This document shows positions 29,136 through 40,729 of a DNA stretch of 64,000 nucleotides, one piece after another. Origin of the DNA: Roseibium polysiphoniae (GTDB taxonomy: Bacteria; Pseudomonadota; Alphaproteobacteria; Rhizobiales; Stappiaceae); NCBI RefSeq assembly GCF_014842925.1, contig NZ_JACYXJ010000007.1, positions 310,001-374,000 on the forward strand, read 5' to 3'. Under the pieces are notes generated by a model. That model had not been told where the DNA came from and did not search any database. It worked only from the letters and a program-made list of their open reading frames with translations. Numbering within the stretch: the first letter of the stretch is position 1; each line of letters begins with the position of its first letter. A program made the position numbers and the translations under genes.

Positions 29136-30641
29136 TTACAGATCCAGCACGAGACGCTGTGGATCTTCCAGGCTTTCCTTGACGCGGACGAGGAAGGTCA
29201 CAGCTTCCTTGCCGTCGACAACCCGGTGATCATAGGACAGAGCCAGATACATCATCGGACGGATGACAACCTGGCCGTTGACCGCCATCGGGCGTTCCTG
29301 AATTTTGTGCATGCCCAGAATACCGGACTGCGGCGCATTCAGGATCGGTGAGGACATGAGCGAGCCATAAACACCACCGTTGGAGATGGTGAAGGTGCCA
29401 CCGGTCATGTCGGCCATGCCGAGCTTGCCGTCACGAGCCTTGCGGCCAAGGTTGCCGATTTCCTGTTCGATCTCGGCAATGCTCATCTGGTCCGCATCAC
29501 GAACGACAGGAACAACAAGACCCTTGTCCGTGCCAACGGCGACGCCGACGTGGCAGAAGTTCTTGTAGATCAGATCGGTGCCGTCAATCTCGGAATTGAC
29601 TGCAGGAATTTCCTTCAGCGCATGGCAAACTGCCTTGGTGAAGAAACCCATGAAGCCAAGCTTCACGCCATGCTTCTTCTCGAACAGGTCCTTGTACTGC
29701 TTGCGCAGTTCCATGACCGGGCCCATGTCCACTTCGTTGTAAGTGGTCAGCATGGCCGCCGTGTTCTGGGCGTCCTTCAGGCGGCGCGCGATGGTCTGGC
29801 GCAGCTTGGTCATGCGGACGCGTTCTTCACGCACTTCATCATCAGCAGAAACCGGACCGCGCGGTGCGGTGGAAGCTGCAGCGGGAGCTGCGGTCACGCC
29901 AGCCGCAGCGGCCGCGATCACGTCACCCTTGAGCACCTGGCCACGTTTGCCGGACCCGGCAACCTGATCAGCAGAGATGTTCTTTTCGGCCATCATCTTG
30001 GCTGCAGACGGTGCCGGCGGCATGGAAGAGCCACCTGAGGCCGGAGCCGCTGCCGGAGCAGACGCTTCTGCGGCCGGTGCAGCAGCAGCCGAAGCACCGG
30101 AGCTGTCGATCTGGCACAGGAGTTTGCCCGGCTCGACGGTATCGCCGGTGTTGGCTGCGATCTTGACGATGGTACCGCCAACGGGGGCAGGAACTTCCTG
30201 GGCCGCCTTGTCGGTTTCAAGTTCGACGAGCGTGTCGTCGGCCTTGACCACATCACCGACCTTGACGCTCCATTCGCCAACTTCAGCTTCGGTGACGCTT
30301 TCGCCCGCACTCGGGGTGACAACGTCAACGATCGTTGCGGCGGAAGCTGCAGCCGGTGCGGCCTCTTCCTTCTTGGCGGCGGGAGCCGGAGCTGCCGCGC
30401 CTGCGCCATCGGCGATCTGGCCAAGAAGAGCGCCAACCTCGACGGTGTCGCCCTCGTTGACCACGATGCTCTCCAGGGTTCCGGAGGCCGGAGCCGGCAC
30501 TTCGACGGTTACCTTGTCGGTTTCCAGTTCCACCAGCGGCTCGTCAGCCTTGATGGCATCACCCGGCTTCTTGAACCACTGGGCGATCGTTGCTTCTGAT
30601 ACGGATTCACCCAGCGTGGGCACGCGAATTTCGGTTGCCAT
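29136..30641 (-). CDS. sucB: 2-oxoglutarate dehydrogenase E2 (dihydrolipoyl succinyltransferase), two lipoyl domains
   Basis: SucB transfers the succinyl group from E1 to CoA via its lipoyl arm. The 501-residue protein has two lipoyl domains, with target lysines at about K43 ([15 protein letters not shown]) and K145 ([15 protein letters not shown]), separated by an Ala/Pro-rich linker, then a peripheral-subunit-binding domain (about 205-240, [12 protein letters not shown]), and the catalytic domain ending [15 protein letters not shown] with the active-site histidine. E2o in E. coli has one lipoyl domain, so the second is notable. It directly follows sucA (70 bp). Confidence 0.97.
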   Translation of the reverse strand: MATEIRVPTLGESVSEATIAQWFKKPGDAIKADEPLVELETDKVTVEVPAPASGTLESIVVNEGDTVEVGALLGQIADGAGAAAPAPAAKKEEAAPAAASAATIVDVVTPSAGESVTEAEVGEWSVKVGDVVKADDTLVELETDKAAQEVPAPVGGTIVKIAANTGDTVEPGKLLCQIDSSGASAAAAPAAEASAPAAAPASGGSSMPPAPSAAKMMAEKNISADQVAGSGKRGQVLKGDVIAAAAAGVTAAPAAASTAPRGPVSADDEVREERVRMTKLRQTIARRLKDAQNTAAMLTTYNEVDMGPVMELRKQYKDLFEKKHGVKLGFMGFFTKAVCHALKEIPAVNSEIDGTDLIYKNFCHVGVAVGTDKGLVVPVVRDADQMSIAEIEQEIGNLGRKARDGKLGMADMTGGTFTISNGGVYGSLMSSPILNAPQSGILGMHKIQERPMAVNGQVVIRPMMYLALSYDHRVVDGKEAVTFLVRVKESLEDPQRLVLDL

Positions 30642-30711
30642 GGTCGCCTTCTCTTAAGTTTGCCTGGCCATTTCCGGTCATGACGGGGGCCGCAAGCGGC
30701 CCCCTACACAA

Positions 30712-33693
30712 TTACTTTCCAAATGCCTCGTCGAGGAACGCCTGAAGCTGCGCTAGATGCGCAGACATCAGACCTGTCGCCGTTGAAGCCATAGCGCTGC
30801 GGCCTGCATAGACAGGGCGCTTCACCTTGGCGCCGATCTGCTCCAGAACCCATTCGATGTAAGGTTCCACGAAGAACCAGGAGCCCATGTTCTTGGGCTC
30901 TTCCTGACACCAGACCATATCGGCGTTCTTGAAGCGGTTAAGCTCCTGCGCCAGGGCCTTCTTCGGGAACGGATAGAGCTGTTCGACGCGCAGCAGGTAG
31001 ACGTCATCGATGCCGCGCTTTTCACGTTCATCAAGCAGATCGAAGTAGACCTTGCCCGAACACATGACCACACGGCGGATCTTGTCGTCCGCCACCAGCT
31101 TGGTTTCCGAGCTGCCCATTTCGGCATCATCCCACAGCAGGCGGTGGAATGAGCTGTCCTGGTCCATCTCGCTCAGCTTGGAGACGGCCCGCTTGTTGCG
31201 CAGAAGCGACTTCGGCGTCATCAGGATCAGCGGCTTGCGGATATCCCGGCGGATCTGACGGCGCAGGATATGGAAGTAGTTTGCCGGCGTCGTACAATTC
31301 GCCACCTGCATGTTGTCTTCCGCGCAGAGCTGGAGGAAACGCTCCAGACGTGCGGAGGAGTGTTCCGGCCCCTGCCCCTCGTAGCCGTGCGGCAGGAGAC
31401 AGACGAGGCCGGACATGCGCAGCCACTTGCGTTCGCCCGAGGAGATGAACTGGTCGAACAGGACCTGCGCACCATTGGCGAAATCACCGAACTGTGCTTC
31501 CCAAAGGGTCAGCGCATTCGGCTCGGCCAGCGAATAACCGTATTCGAAGCCAAGCACCGCTTCCTCGGAGAGCATCGAGTTGATGACCTCATAGCGCGCC
31601 TGATCTTTGGAAATGTTGTTCAGCGGGATATAGCGGCTTTCGTCTTCCTGATCATAAAGAACCGAATGACGCTGGGAGAATGTCCCACGCTCACAGTCCT
31701 GGCCGGACAGACGAACCGCATGGCCTTCGTGCAGGAGGCCTGCAAAAGCCAGCGCTTCTGCTGTCGCCCAATCGACGCCTTCGCCGCTGTCGAACATCTT
31801 TTTGCGATTGTTCAGGAAGCGGGCGATCGTGCGATGCACGTTGAAGCCGTCAGGAACTGTGGTCAGCGCCTTGCCGATTGTCTCCAGATCCCCGTCCGAC
31901 AGACCGGTGGAGCCACGACGCGGATCTTCCTCGTCATCAGCACGCTTCATGCCGGACCACTTGCCGTCGAGCCAATCTGCCTTGTTCGGCTTGAACGCAT
32001 TGCCAGCTTCGAATTCGCCATCGAGATGCGCCCGCCAATCGGACTTCATCTTTTCGACTTCGTCGGCGCTCAAGACGCCTTCCTTGACCAAGCGCTCGGA
32101 ATAGATCTGCAGCGTTGTCGCGTGCTTACGGATCTTCCGGTACATGATCGGCTGGGTGAACGCCGGCTCGTCGCCTTCGTTGTGGCCGAAGCGGCGGTAA
32201 CAGATCATGTCGATCACTACCGGACGACCAAAGGTCTGGCGGTACTCAATCGCGATCTTGGCCGCAAAGGTTACGGCTTCGGGATCATCCGCATTGACGT
32301 GGAAGATCGGCGCTTCGATTACCTTGGCCATATCGGACGGATACGGAGACGAGCGCGAGAAGCGCGGGTTCGTCGTAAAGCCGATCTGGTTGTTGATGAT
32401 AACATGGAGCGAGCCACCTGTGCGGTGGCCGCGAAGTGCGGAAAGACCGAAACATTCGGCAACCACGCCCTGCCCGGCAAAAGCCGCATCGCCATGCAGG
32501 AGAAGCGGCAGAACCTTCGAGCGGTCAACCTCGGTGGTGTCGACCCAATGGCCATCCACTGCCGACAGCTGATCCTGCTTTGCGCGGGACTTGCCCAGAA
32601 CGACCGGGTTGACGATTTCAAGGTGAGACGGGTTCGCTGTCAGCGACAGGTGAACATCGTTGCCGTCGAACGAGCGGTCGGAAGAGGCACCGAGGTGATA
32701 CTTTACATCGCCCGAGCCTTCGACATCATCGGGAGCAGCGGAGCCGCCCTTGAACTCGTGGAAGACAGCACGGTGCGGCTTGCCCATGACCTGTGTCAGA
32801 ACGTTCAGGCGACCACGGTGGGCCATGCCGAAAACAATGTCCTTCAGCCCGAGCTGGCCGCCGCGCTTGATGATCTGTTCCAGCGCCGGGATCAGCGCTT
32901 CGCCGCCATCAAGGCCGAAGCGCTTGGTGCCGGTGTATTTCACGTCCAGGAACTTTTCGAAGCCTTCGGCCTCGACCAGCTTGTTCAGGATCGCTTTCTT
33001 GCCTTCCTTGGTGAAGGCAACATGCTTGTCCGGACCTTCGATGCGCTCCTGAAGCCAGGCCTTGGCGGCCGGATCGGAGATGTGCATGAATTCGACACCG
33101 AGCGTCGAACAGTAGGTCCGCTTCAGGATGTCCATCATTTCGCGCAGCGTGGCGTATTCAAGGCCGAGCACGTTGTCGATGAAAATCCTGCGATCCCAGT
33201 CGGCATCCACGAAGCCATAGGACGAGGGATGCAGCTCCTCGTGGTCGCCTGGAGGCGAAAGCTTCAGAGGGTCGAGATCCGCATGGAGGTGACCGCGCAT
33301 GCGATAGGCGCGGATCATCATCAGGGCACGGACGGAGTCCCGCGTCGCCTGATGGACCTCGGCGTCGGACATCGGTGCGCCCTTGGCCTCGGATTTCTTC
33401 TTGAGCTTGTCACCGAGCTTCTGCTCGATGGGAGCCCAGTTGCCATCGAATGCGTTGACCAGATCGCCGTTGGCCGCAATCGGCCAATCCTTGCGTTTCC
33501 ACGGCGCACCGCGTGCTTCCTTAAGGACGTCTTCCTTGGCGTCCTGGAAGCTCGCGAAAAACTCCTGCCACTCGGCATCAACCGAGCTCGGGTCTTCCTT
33601 GTACTGAGCGTAGAGGTCTTCGATATAGGCTGCGTTGGCGCCGTAAAGCAACGACGTCAGTGCGAATACGTTGTTCGCTTCCTGCCGTGCCAT
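30712..33693 (-). CDS. sucA: 2-oxoglutarate dehydrogenase E1
   Basis: SucA is the thiamine-diphosphate-dependent decarboxylase of 2-oxoglutarate. The product is about 993 residues, the usual length. It begins MARQEANNVFALTSLLYG, typical of alphaproteobacterial enzymes (an ATG six bases earlier is also in frame), with the FMGMAHRGRLNVL segment, ThDP region DAAFAGQGVVAECFGLSAL, IIINNQIGFTTNP-like IINNQIGFTTNPR and the C-terminal YAGRSAMASTATGLMS. A CGTAAA/TTTACG dyad lies in its leader. It follows sucD after a 203-bp gap, so it may have its own promoter. Confidence 0.96.
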   Translation of the reverse strand: MARQEANNVFALTSLLYGANAAYIEDLYAQYKEDPSSVDAEWQEFFASFQDAKEDVLKEARGAPWKRKDWPIAANGDLVNAFDGNWAPIEQKLGDKLKKKSEAKGAPMSDAEVHQATRDSVRALMMIRAYRMRGHLHADLDPLKLSPPGDHEELHPSSYGFVDADWDRRIFIDNVLGLEYATLREMMDILKRTYCSTLGVEFMHISDPAAKAWLQERIEGPDKHVAFTKEGKKAILNKLVEAEGFEKFLDVKYTGTKRFGLDGGEALIPALEQIIKRGGQLGLKDIVFGMAHRGRLNVLTQVMGKPHRAVFHEFKGGSAAPDDVEGSGDVKYHLGASSDRSFDGNDVHLSLTANPSHLEIVNPVVLGKSRAKQDQLSAVDGHWVDTTEVDRSKVLPLLLHGDAAFAGQGVVAECFGLSALRGHRTGGSLHVIINNQIGFTTNPRFSRSSPYPSDMAKVIEAPIFHVNADDPEAVTFAAKIAIEYRQTFGRPVVIDMICYRRFGHNEGDEPAFTQPIMYRKIRKHATTLQIYSERLVKEGVLSADEVEKMKSDWRAHLDGEFEAGNAFKPNKADWLDGKWSGMKRADDEEDPRRGSTGLSDGDLETIGKALTTVPDGFNVHRTIARFLNNRKKMFDSGEGVDWATAEALAFAGLLHEGHAVRLSGQDCERGTFSQRHSVLYDQEDESRYIPLNNISKDQARYEVINSMLSEEAVLGFEYGYSLAEPNALTLWEAQFGDFANGAQVLFDQFISSGERKWLRMSGLVCLLPHGYEGQGPEHSSARLERFLQLCAEDNMQVANCTTPANYFHILRRQIRRDIRKPLILMTPKSLLRNKRAVSKLSEMDQDSSFHRLLWDDAEMGSSETKLVADDKIRRVVMCSGKVYFDLLDEREKRGIDDVYLLRVEQLYPFPKKALAQELNRFKNADMVWCQEEPKNMGSWFFVEPYIEWVLEQIGAKVKRPVYAGRSAMASTATGLMSAHLAQLQAFLDEAFGK

Positions 33694-33856
33694 GTCCATC
33701 CAGCGGAGGGGTGCCCCGCCCTTGTTCTTTCAGGTGGACCCGGATGAGCCCGTCCTGGGTTCCTTTTCAGGCCGATGTAAACACCGACCCCCTCATGAAA
33801 TGCGGTCAAGGCACCAGGGGCGTCTCGACCGCGTCGCGTCACTATGCCTACCAAAA

Positions 33857-33871
33857 CGTAAACAATTTACG
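33857..33871. promoter_or_regulatory. CGTAAA/TTTACG dyad upstream of sucA
   Basis: CGTAAA and TTTACG form a perfect 6-bp inverted repeat with a 3-bp centre, 164 bp before sucA. Related CGTAA/TTACG units precede sdhC, mdh and pckA. Regulatory role is inferred. Confidence 0.35.
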
Positions 33872-33895
33872 CCTCGGCACCAGCATAATTATACT

Positions 33896-34804
33896 TTAGC
33901 CCTTCAAGACTTCGAGAAGGGTCTCGCCAAGCTTGGCCGGAGACGGAGAAACCTTGATACCGGCCTCTTCCATCGCGGCGATCTTGTCTTCCGCGCCGCC
34001 CTTGCCGCCAGAGATCACGGCACCTGCGTGACCCATGGTGCGGCCTGGAGGCGCCGTACGGCCCGCAATGAAGCCGGCCATCGGCTTGGAGCGGCCCTTC
34101 TTGGCCTCGTCCTTCAGGAACTGAGCGGCTTCTTCTTCAGCAGAACCACCGATTTCACCGATCATGATGATCGACTTGGTCTCATCATCCGCCAGGAACA
34201 TTTCCAGGACGTCGATGAATTCGGTGCCCTTGACCGGGTCGCCGCCGATGCCGACAGCTGTGGTCTGGCCGAGGCCTGCGTTCGAGGTCTGGAAGACCGC
34301 TTCGTAGGTCAGCGTGCCGGAGCGGGAAACAACGCCGACAGAGCCCTTCTTGAAGATGGAGCCCGGCATGATGCCGATCTTGCACTCTTCAGGGGTCAGG
34401 ATGCCGGGGCAGTTCGGGCCGAGCAGGCGGGAGTTGGACTTTTCCAACCGGCGCTTGACCTTGACCATGTCGGCAACCGGGATGCCCTCGGTGATGCAGA
34501 CGATGAACGGAACTTCCGCATCGATTGCTTCGATGATGGCTGCACCTGCACCTGCTGGCGGAACATAGATCACCGACGCGTCTGCACCGGTGGCTTCCTT
34601 GGCTTCACCAACAGTCGCGAAGATCGGCAGCTTGGCATCAGCGTCGAGGCTGGACGTCCAGCTTTCGCCGCCCTTCTTCGGATGCACGCCACCAACCATC
34701 TGGGTGCCGTAATACTGCAGCGCCTGTTCCGTGTGGAACGTGCCGGTCTTGCCGGTCAGGCCCTGAACGATGATTTTCGTGTCTTTATTGACGAGGATCG
34801 ACAT
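33896..34804 (-). CDS. sucD: Succinyl-CoA synthetase alpha subunit
   Basis: SucD binds CoA and carries the phosphohistidine of succinyl-CoA ligase. The 302-residue product shows [40 protein letters not shown], and the active-site region [20 protein letters not shown] with the catalytic histidine. Its start follows the sucC stop with no gap. Length and layout are standard. Confidence 0.97.
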   Translation of the reverse strand: MSILVNKDTKIIVQGLTGKTGTFHTEQALQYYGTQMVGGVHPKKGGESWTSSLDADAKLPIFATVGEAKEATGADASVIYVPPAGAGAAIIEAIDAEVPFIVCITEGIPVADMVKVKRRLEKSNSRLLGPNCPGILTPEECKIGIMPGSIFKKGSVGVVSRSGTLTYEAVFQTSNAGLGQTTAVGIGGDPVKGTEFIDVLEMFLADDETKSIIMIGEIGGSAEEEAAQFLKDEAKKGRSKPMAGFIAGRTAPPGRTMGHAGAVISGGKGGAEDKIAAMEEAGIKVSPSPAKLGETLLEVLKG

Positions 34805-36004
34805 TTACGCGCCCCCCTTGACGGCTTTCACGATTTTCTGGGCGGCGTCGTCGAGATCGTCAGCGGCAATGACGTTCATTCCGCTATCGGAAATGATCTT
34901 CTTGCCGAGCTCGACGTTGGTGCCTTCGAGGCGCACAACGAGCGGAACCTGAAGTCCAACTTCAGTCACGGCGGCCAAAACGCCTTCCGCGATGATGTCA
35001 CAGCGCATGATGCCGCCGAAGATGTTGACCAGGATGCCTTTGACGTTCGGATCGGAGGTAATGATCTTGAACGCAGCCGTCACCTTCTCCTTGGTCGCAC
35101 CACCACCAACATCAAGGAAGTTGGCAGGTTCAGCGCCGTAGAGCTTGATGATGTCCATGGTCGCCATGGCGAGACCGGCACCGTTGACCATGCAGCCGAT
35201 GTCGCCGTCGAGGGCAACGTAGGCCAGGTCGTATTTGGACGCCTCGATTTCCTTGGCGTCTTCTTCAGTCTCATCGCGCAGGGCCATGATGTCGTCGTGG
35301 CGGAAGAGCGCGTTGCCGTCGAAGGAGACCTTGGCGTCAAGAACACGCAGGCGGCCGTCTTTCATAACGATCAGCGGGTTGACTTCCAGAAGCGCCATGT
35401 CCTTTTCCACGAAGGCCGTGTAGAGGATCGGGAAGAGCTTCATGCCGTCTTCGCGGGCAACACCGGTCAGCTCAAGAGCGTCGCAGAGTGCGGCAGCATC
35501 GGCTTCGGTGACGCCTGTATCCGGATCAACCGCAACATTGTGGATCTTTTCCGGGGTGTCGTGCGCAACCGCCTCAATGTCCATGCCGCCTTCGGTGGAA
35601 ACCACGAAAGCCGGGCGACCGACGGTGCGGTCAACCAGGATGGAGAGGTAGAGTTCGCGCTCGATGTCGGCGCCATCTTCGATGTAGAGACGGTTGACGA
35701 CTTTGCCCGCGTCACCGGTCTGAGCGGTGACCAGGGTGTTGCCGAGCATGTCTTTCGCGTGGGATGTCACTTCATCCAGCGAGAATGCGAGGCGAACACC
35801 GCCCTTTGCATCTGCAGGCAGTTCCTTGAACTTGCCCTTGCCGCGTCCACCAGCGTGGATCTGCGACTTCACGACCCAGAGCGGTCCGGGAAGCTTCTTG
35901 GCAGCAGCTTCTGCCTCGTCGGCGGAGAAGATGGCGACACCTTCTGCAACCGGCGCGCCGTATTCCTTCAGAACCGCTTTGGCCTGATATTCATGGATGT
36001 TCAT
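34805..36004 (-). CDS. sucC: Succinyl-CoA synthetase beta subunit
   Basis: SucC holds the ATP-grasp domain that phosphorylates ADP or GDP as succinyl-CoA is cleaved. The 399-residue product begins [19 protein letters not shown] (ATG at 36004), contains [15 protein letters not shown] for nucleotide binding, [18 protein letters not shown] and the C-terminal [12 protein letters not shown]. Residues upstream of 36004 in the same frame are not family-like. It lies 69 bp after mdh and touches sucD. Confidence 0.97.
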   Translation of the reverse strand: MNIHEYQAKAVLKEYGAPVAEGVAIFSADEAEAAAKKLPGPLWVVKSQIHAGGRGKGKFKELPADAKGGVRLAFSLDEVTSHAKDMLGNTLVTAQTGDAGKVVNRLYIEDGADIERELYLSILVDRTVGRPAFVVSTEGGMDIEAVAHDTPEKIHNVAVDPDTGVTEADAAALCDALELTGVAREDGMKLFPILYTAFVEKDMALLEVNPLIVMKDGRLRVLDAKVSFDGNALFRHDDIMALRDETEEDAKEIEASKYDLAYVALDGDIGCMVNGAGLAMATMDIIKLYGAEPANFLDVGGGATKEKVTAAFKIITSDPNVKGILVNIFGGIMRCDIIAEGVLAAVTEVGLQVPLVVRLEGTNVELGKKIISDSGMNVIAADDLDDAAQKIVKAVKGGA

Positions 36005-36073
36005 CAGTTTCCCCCGTTGTCGGAGGACCGCCACCGAGGATCAGTGGCGGCCATCTTTACATTCGGCAGACGC

Positions 36074-37069
<996 letters not shown>

Positions 37070-37073
37070 TTAT

Positions 37074-37099
37074 GCCATCCGCTGATGACTGCGGATGGC
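37074..37099 (-). promoter_or_regulatory. Stem-loop in the mdh leader
   Basis: GCCATCCGC pairs perfectly with GCGGATGGC around an 8-nt loop, 38 bp before mdh. There is no T-run. It may be an operator or an mRNA-stability hairpin. Confidence 0.4.
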
Positions 37100-37209
37100 A
37101 CTACTCCCTTTGTTCGTTCCGTGCAAGCTAACCAAAAGAATATTGCGAACGGAACGGAAATATTTGACTGCCTTCCCGTCTTTATAGGTGACGTATTGGG
37201 AACGCATAC

Positions 37210-38370
37210 TTATGCGCGCAAGCGCGTTTGGTCTCCCGCAAGATAAGCTTCAGACCGCATTTCGATCAAACGAGACACGGTCCTGTCGAATTCAAATGCC
37301 TCTGTGCCGTCGCCCGATACATAGAGCCCCGTGGGCTCGGCCTCCGCGGACACGACGAGTTTGACACCATTGTCATAGAGCGTATCGATGAGATTGATGA
37401 AGCGCTTGGCCTCGTTGCGCCGCTGCTTGCTCATCACGGGCACGCCTTCCAGGAAGACGGTTCCATAGGCATGGGCAATGCGCAGGTAGTCAGCCGCCCC
37501 AAGAGGCTGCATGCACAAGTCATCGAAGGAGAAGCGCGCGGCACCTGCTGCAGCGACCCGAACCGGAATCTTGCGGCCCTTGTGCTCCAGTTCCTCTGCA
37601 TGAGGCGTCACGCCGTGGGTCAGCTTGCGCCAGAGAGCGTCCATTCCGCTCTCGGCTTCCGCTCCGAGCGGCGTCAGGTAGATCGGCGCACCTGCCAGCT
37701 TCTCCAGCCTGTAGTCCGTCGGACTGTCGAGCATGACCACATCGACATGCTCCTGAAGCAGCGCCACGAAGGGCAGAAACAGCTGTCGGTTTAGGCCGTC
37801 GCGGTAAAGATCCTTAGGGTCCACGTTCGACGTGGCGACCACGACAACGCCGCGGGCAAAGAGCTGGGTGAACAAACGGCCGAGGATCATCGCATCGGCA
37901 ATGTCGGTTACCGAGAATTCATCGAAGCACAGAAGACGCGTCTCATCGGCGATTTGCTCTGCCACCGGCGGAATCGGGTCATCGCCCTTTACCTCACCGC
38001 ACTTCAACGCCTGACGATAGGCATGAATGCGCTCGTGCACGTCCGCCATGAATTCGTGAAAATGTGCGCGGCGCTTGCGCTTGACCACGGCCACTTCCAT
38101 GAAGAGGTCCATGAGCATCGTCTTGCCGCGGCCAACGCCGCCCCAGACATAAAGTCCCTTGGTGCTGCGTTCGTTCTTCTTGTTGCGGCCAAAGAGCCAG
38201 CCGAGGGAGCTTTTCTTGGAGGCAAGGCGGAGATTGGAGAGCTCGGTGTTCAGGAGATCAAGCTGGCGCACAATACCCAACTGGATCGGATCCTCGCTGA
38301 TCTCTCCCGAGGATACCAATGCCTCATATCGGTTCTGAAGAGCCCGACTGACCGGCAGTTCCACTTTCAC
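37210..38370 (-). CDS. zapE: Cell-division protein ZapE (AFG1-family ATPase)
   Basis: ZapE/AFG1 proteins are ATPases linked to Z-ring dynamics and, in mitochondria, to quality control of respiratory proteins. The product (386 residues from the GTG at 38370) shows Walker A GLYVWGGVGRGKTMLMDLF, FHEFMADVHERIHAYR, Walker B LLCFDEFSVTDIADAMIL and the sensor segment VVVATSNVDPKDLYRDGLNR. A GGAG at 7 bp favours the GTG at 38370; a TTG at 38427 is an alternative. It lies upstream of mdh on the same strand with a 173-bp gap. Confidence 0.88.
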   Translation of the reverse strand: MKVELPVSRALQNRYEALVSSGEISEDPIQLGIVRQLDLLNTELSNLRLASKKSSLGWLFGRNKKNERSTKGLYVWGGVGRGKTMLMDLFMEVAVVKRKRRAHFHEFMADVHERIHAYRQALKCGEVKGDDPIPPVAEQIADETRLLCFDEFSVTDIADAMILGRLFTQLFARGVVVVATSNVDPKDLYRDGLNRQLFLPFVALLQEHVDVVMLDSPTDYRLEKLAGAPIYLTPLGAEAESGMDALWRKLTHGVTPHAEELEHKGRKIPVRVAAAGAARFSFDDLCMQPLGAADYLRIAHAYGTVFLEGVPVMSKQRRNEAKRFINLIDTLYDNGVKLVVSAEAEPTGLYVSGDGTEAFEFDRTVSRLIEMRSEAYLAGDQTRLRA

Positions 38371-38589
38371 CTTGGCGCTCCGTTCCTGACATTTCGTCCG
38401 CGCGCCCAAGACCTCAGGCTGCGCCAAACTGTCGCCCTGCCTGCTCGCATAAGGTCAAACCGAACAAGATGCAAGCGCATCTCCTGTGCACAGCTTCTGG
38501 AAACCCCAGTCGAATCCATTTAAATCACCGTTGGACCACTTTTGTTTGACGATTTTTCCATGCTCACCGCTCGCATCGGAAACGCAACA

Positions 38590-39147
38590 ATGCCTATCGA
38601 ACTCGGCGCTTATACGCCGCTCCGGGACCAGCAGGCCGATGCGCTGATGGCGCTAGTGAGGCTCGTTCTGGAAGATTTGATCGCACGCATCCATCACGTC
38701 GGCAGCACCGCTGTCAAAGACCTGCCGGCCAAGCCGAAGTTTCATCTTGATGTCATCCTGGACGATGCGAATCATCTGGGCGAGGCTGTTTCCCGGCTGG
38801 AGGCAGCCGAGTACGCGCCTCTGGGCTTTTTGTATGAGCGCGATGTCTTTCATCTGACACGCGCCAGCACAAACATGCCCGAAGAGAACGGCGTGTGCGT
38901 GCTCCAACCCGCTCACCGGGTCTGCCTCTGTTTCCCGAACGCTCTGGCGCCCCGCAGGCGCGCGGCCTTTCGCGATGCACTGACCACAGACAGCAACCTT
39001 CGCCATGACTATGAAGCCTTGAAGCGCAGACTGATCGCGCAAGACAATCAGGATTGGGATGCCTATTCGGCAGGGAAGACGCAGTTCATTGAGACCGCTC
39101 TACGCAACCTGAACCGCGCAGACCTCGGCTTCACCGATAGCCTGTAA
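38590..39147 (+). CDS. GrpB/UPF0157-family nucleotidyltransferase-like protein
   Basis: The 185-residue protein has the GrpB pattern: LIARIHHVGSTAVKDLPAKPKFHLDVIL with the GST and D/E residues of the nucleotidyltransferase fold, then RVCLCFPNALAPRRRAAFRDAL and a C-terminal YSAGKTQFIETAL. Members resemble dephospho-CoA kinase companions or aminoglycoside-type nucleotidyltransferases, but no activity is established. The ATG at 38590 (GGAA nine bases upstream) is preferred; the frame also opens at 38560 and 38542. It is divergent from zapE. Confidence 0.77.
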   Translation: MPIELGAYTPLRDQQADALMALVRLVLEDLIARIHHVGSTAVKDLPAKPKFHLDVILDDANHLGEAVSRLEAAEYAPLGFLYERDVFHLTRASTNMPEENGVCVLQPAHRVCLCFPNALAPRRRAAFRDALTTDSNLRHDYEALKRRLIAQDNQDWDAYSAGKTQFIETALRNLNRADLGFTDSL

Positions 39148-39164
39148 AACCATCCGTTCTCTGG

Positions 39165-39950
39165 TCAGAGCCTGACGAAGCTGGTCGGAATGCCGGCCTG
39201 GCGCTCCTGAAGCACAAGCAACTGCGCGACAAGTCCCCGTTCCTCATCGACCTCAAGATCCGCCTTGCGGCCGCGCCCATCCGTAAGGAGCCAGGCATTG
39301 CCGGCACGGATCAGATCGAATTCCATCGGATCCGACACATTGAGTCCGAGACGATCCCAGAGCGCACACTGAGCTTGTTCCTGCCCACCCTCTGATGCGG
39401 CTTTCAGTTCAAGACGCAATGCTCGGTAGAATGGCTGAATGTTCGTCGTTTCAATGATCACCGAACGGGGCTGATCGCCATCGAGATAGACGATCCGCGC
39501 CACACCGGCACCTGCAGGAATTGCGGCCGTCGAGCACGGCACCTTGTGAACAGCGCCCAGCGCAGTCCATTCAACGCGAAGGGTCACCGTCACCGGCTGC
39601 CGCAGGGCCGGCATTTCCTTGGCGAGCCGTCTTTCGCGTAAATTGCCCCCGTCGGCCAGCTTGGCGGCATTGGTCCGGGACGAGACTGCAAGCGAGGTGC
39701 CGGCGATCCTGCGGCGCCGGAACACAACCACATCGCGTGGAAGGTCCGTTCTCTCGACGCGCCAACCTGCATCGAGCCACGCGTTCTGGTGAACCAGGCT
39801 TCCGCCAGAATTTGCCCACCAGGTTCTGTGTTCACGCGCGCTTTTGGGCAGGCCGGAGCCAAGAATTGATTCCAGGTCGCCCAGCTTTGCAGCCCAGACC
39901 ACATCATCCAGTCGGGCCAGGTGTTCTCTCAAAGGATCATATTTGGACAT
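39165..39950 (-). CDS. DUF7662-like protein of unknown function
   Basis: The N-terminal 80 residues (KYDPLREHLARLDDVVWAAK...LESILGSGLPKSAREHRTWW...AWLDAGWRVERTDL) match the small DUF7662 type: a short helical start, a WW pair and a conserved AW..AGW segment, often found in restriction-linked or regulatory proteins. The remaining 180 residues (about 85-261) have no family I can name. High GC matches the region. It is convergent with the GrpB gene. Function is unknown. Confidence 0.7.
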   Translation of the reverse strand: MSKYDPLREHLARLDDVVWAAKLGDLESILGSGLPKSAREHRTWWANSGGSLVHQNAWLDAGWRVERTDLPRDVVVFRRRRIAGTSLAVSSRTNAAKLADGGNLRERRLAKEMPALRQPVTVTLRVEWTALGAVHKVPCSTAAIPAGAGVARIVYLDGDQPRSVIIETTNIQPFYRALRLELKAASEGGQEQAQCALWDRLGLNVSDPMEFDLIRAGNAWLLTDGRGRKADLEVDEERGLVAQLLVLQERQAGIPTSFVRL

Positions 39951-40023
39951 GCGAACCGCCTCCTCGGATAACCGAGTTTTGCAGCTAACGCGCGAAACGT
40001 CCAGATATTTTTACCTAGGGTTG

Positions 40024-40545
40024 TTAACGGTACAGCGAGATCGGCACGCCGGTTGACGTCTGACCGTTAAACTGCTCCGCCGAAGTGGCGTAAAGCTGGG
40101 CCACAATACTGCCGCTGCCGTCCTTGAGCACGACTTGCTTGTCGTTCAGATCCCACGCGGAGATGCCCGAAAGCGCCGGTGAGGAGCAGCCCCTGGTGTT
40201 GGCGCGATACCCGCCGGACCAGGTGGTCAGCGCCATGAAGGCCATGCAGTTGTCGCCTGCAGAGGCGATCTTCCAGCCGCCGGCCATATCGCTGCGGCCG
40301 ATTTCGAGCGCGCCGGCCGGTGCAACGACAGGTGCAGCGGCAACATCGGTACCGGGCACGCCCGTGTCGACGGTCCCCGGCGCCGGCGCCAGCGGATCAA
40401 GAGGTTGCAGATCTCCCTGCCCGACCGGCGTGGTCGGCGTTGCAGGCAAGGGCGCCGCATAATTTCGGCTGCCGGAAAAGCGCTGACACCCCGTCACAAC
40501 CACCGCACAGGTCAACGCCAGTGCAATTGCCACATTCCGTTTCAT
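40024..40545 (-). CDS. AprI/Inh-family lipoprotein (Omp19-like)
   Basis: The 173-residue product has a lipoprotein signal with lipobox VVTGC (cysteine at about residue 20), a proline/alanine-rich linker (about 30-80), and a C-terminal beta-barrel domain: MAGGWKIASAGDNCMAFMALTTWSGGYRANTRGC...ISAWDLNDKQVVLKDGSGSIVAQLY. That domain matches the protease-inhibitor Inh/AprI family and Brucella Omp19. It is probably anchored in the outer membrane, facing the periplasm or surface, and may inhibit host or bacterial proteases. Confidence 0.82.
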   Translation of the reverse strand: MKRNVAIALALTCAVVVTGCQRFSGSRNYAAPLPATPTTPVGQGDLQPLDPLAPAPGTVDTGVPGTDVAAAPVVAPAGALEIGRSDMAGGWKIASAGDNCMAFMALTTWSGGYRANTRGCSSPALSGISAWDLNDKQVVLKDGSGSIVAQLYATSAEQFNGQTSTGVPISLYR

Positions 40546-40729
40546 ATCGAATCAATCCCCGTTCCGCCGCGAACACTGTCCACCGTTTTACCGCACCACC
40601 TCGCCAGATGGCAAAACTCGACTCAAGTAGTAGACCAAAGCTTATTGAAACAAGACCAATACGACTGATATATGTTCATAAGCGTTTGGAGGAGCGCAGG
40701 GAGGACAGTGTTGTCATCAGGAGCGCTCC

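Noticed and set aside
31270..33747. 825-codon plus-strand frame opposite sucA
   Set aside because: Antisense to sucA and without recognisable domains.
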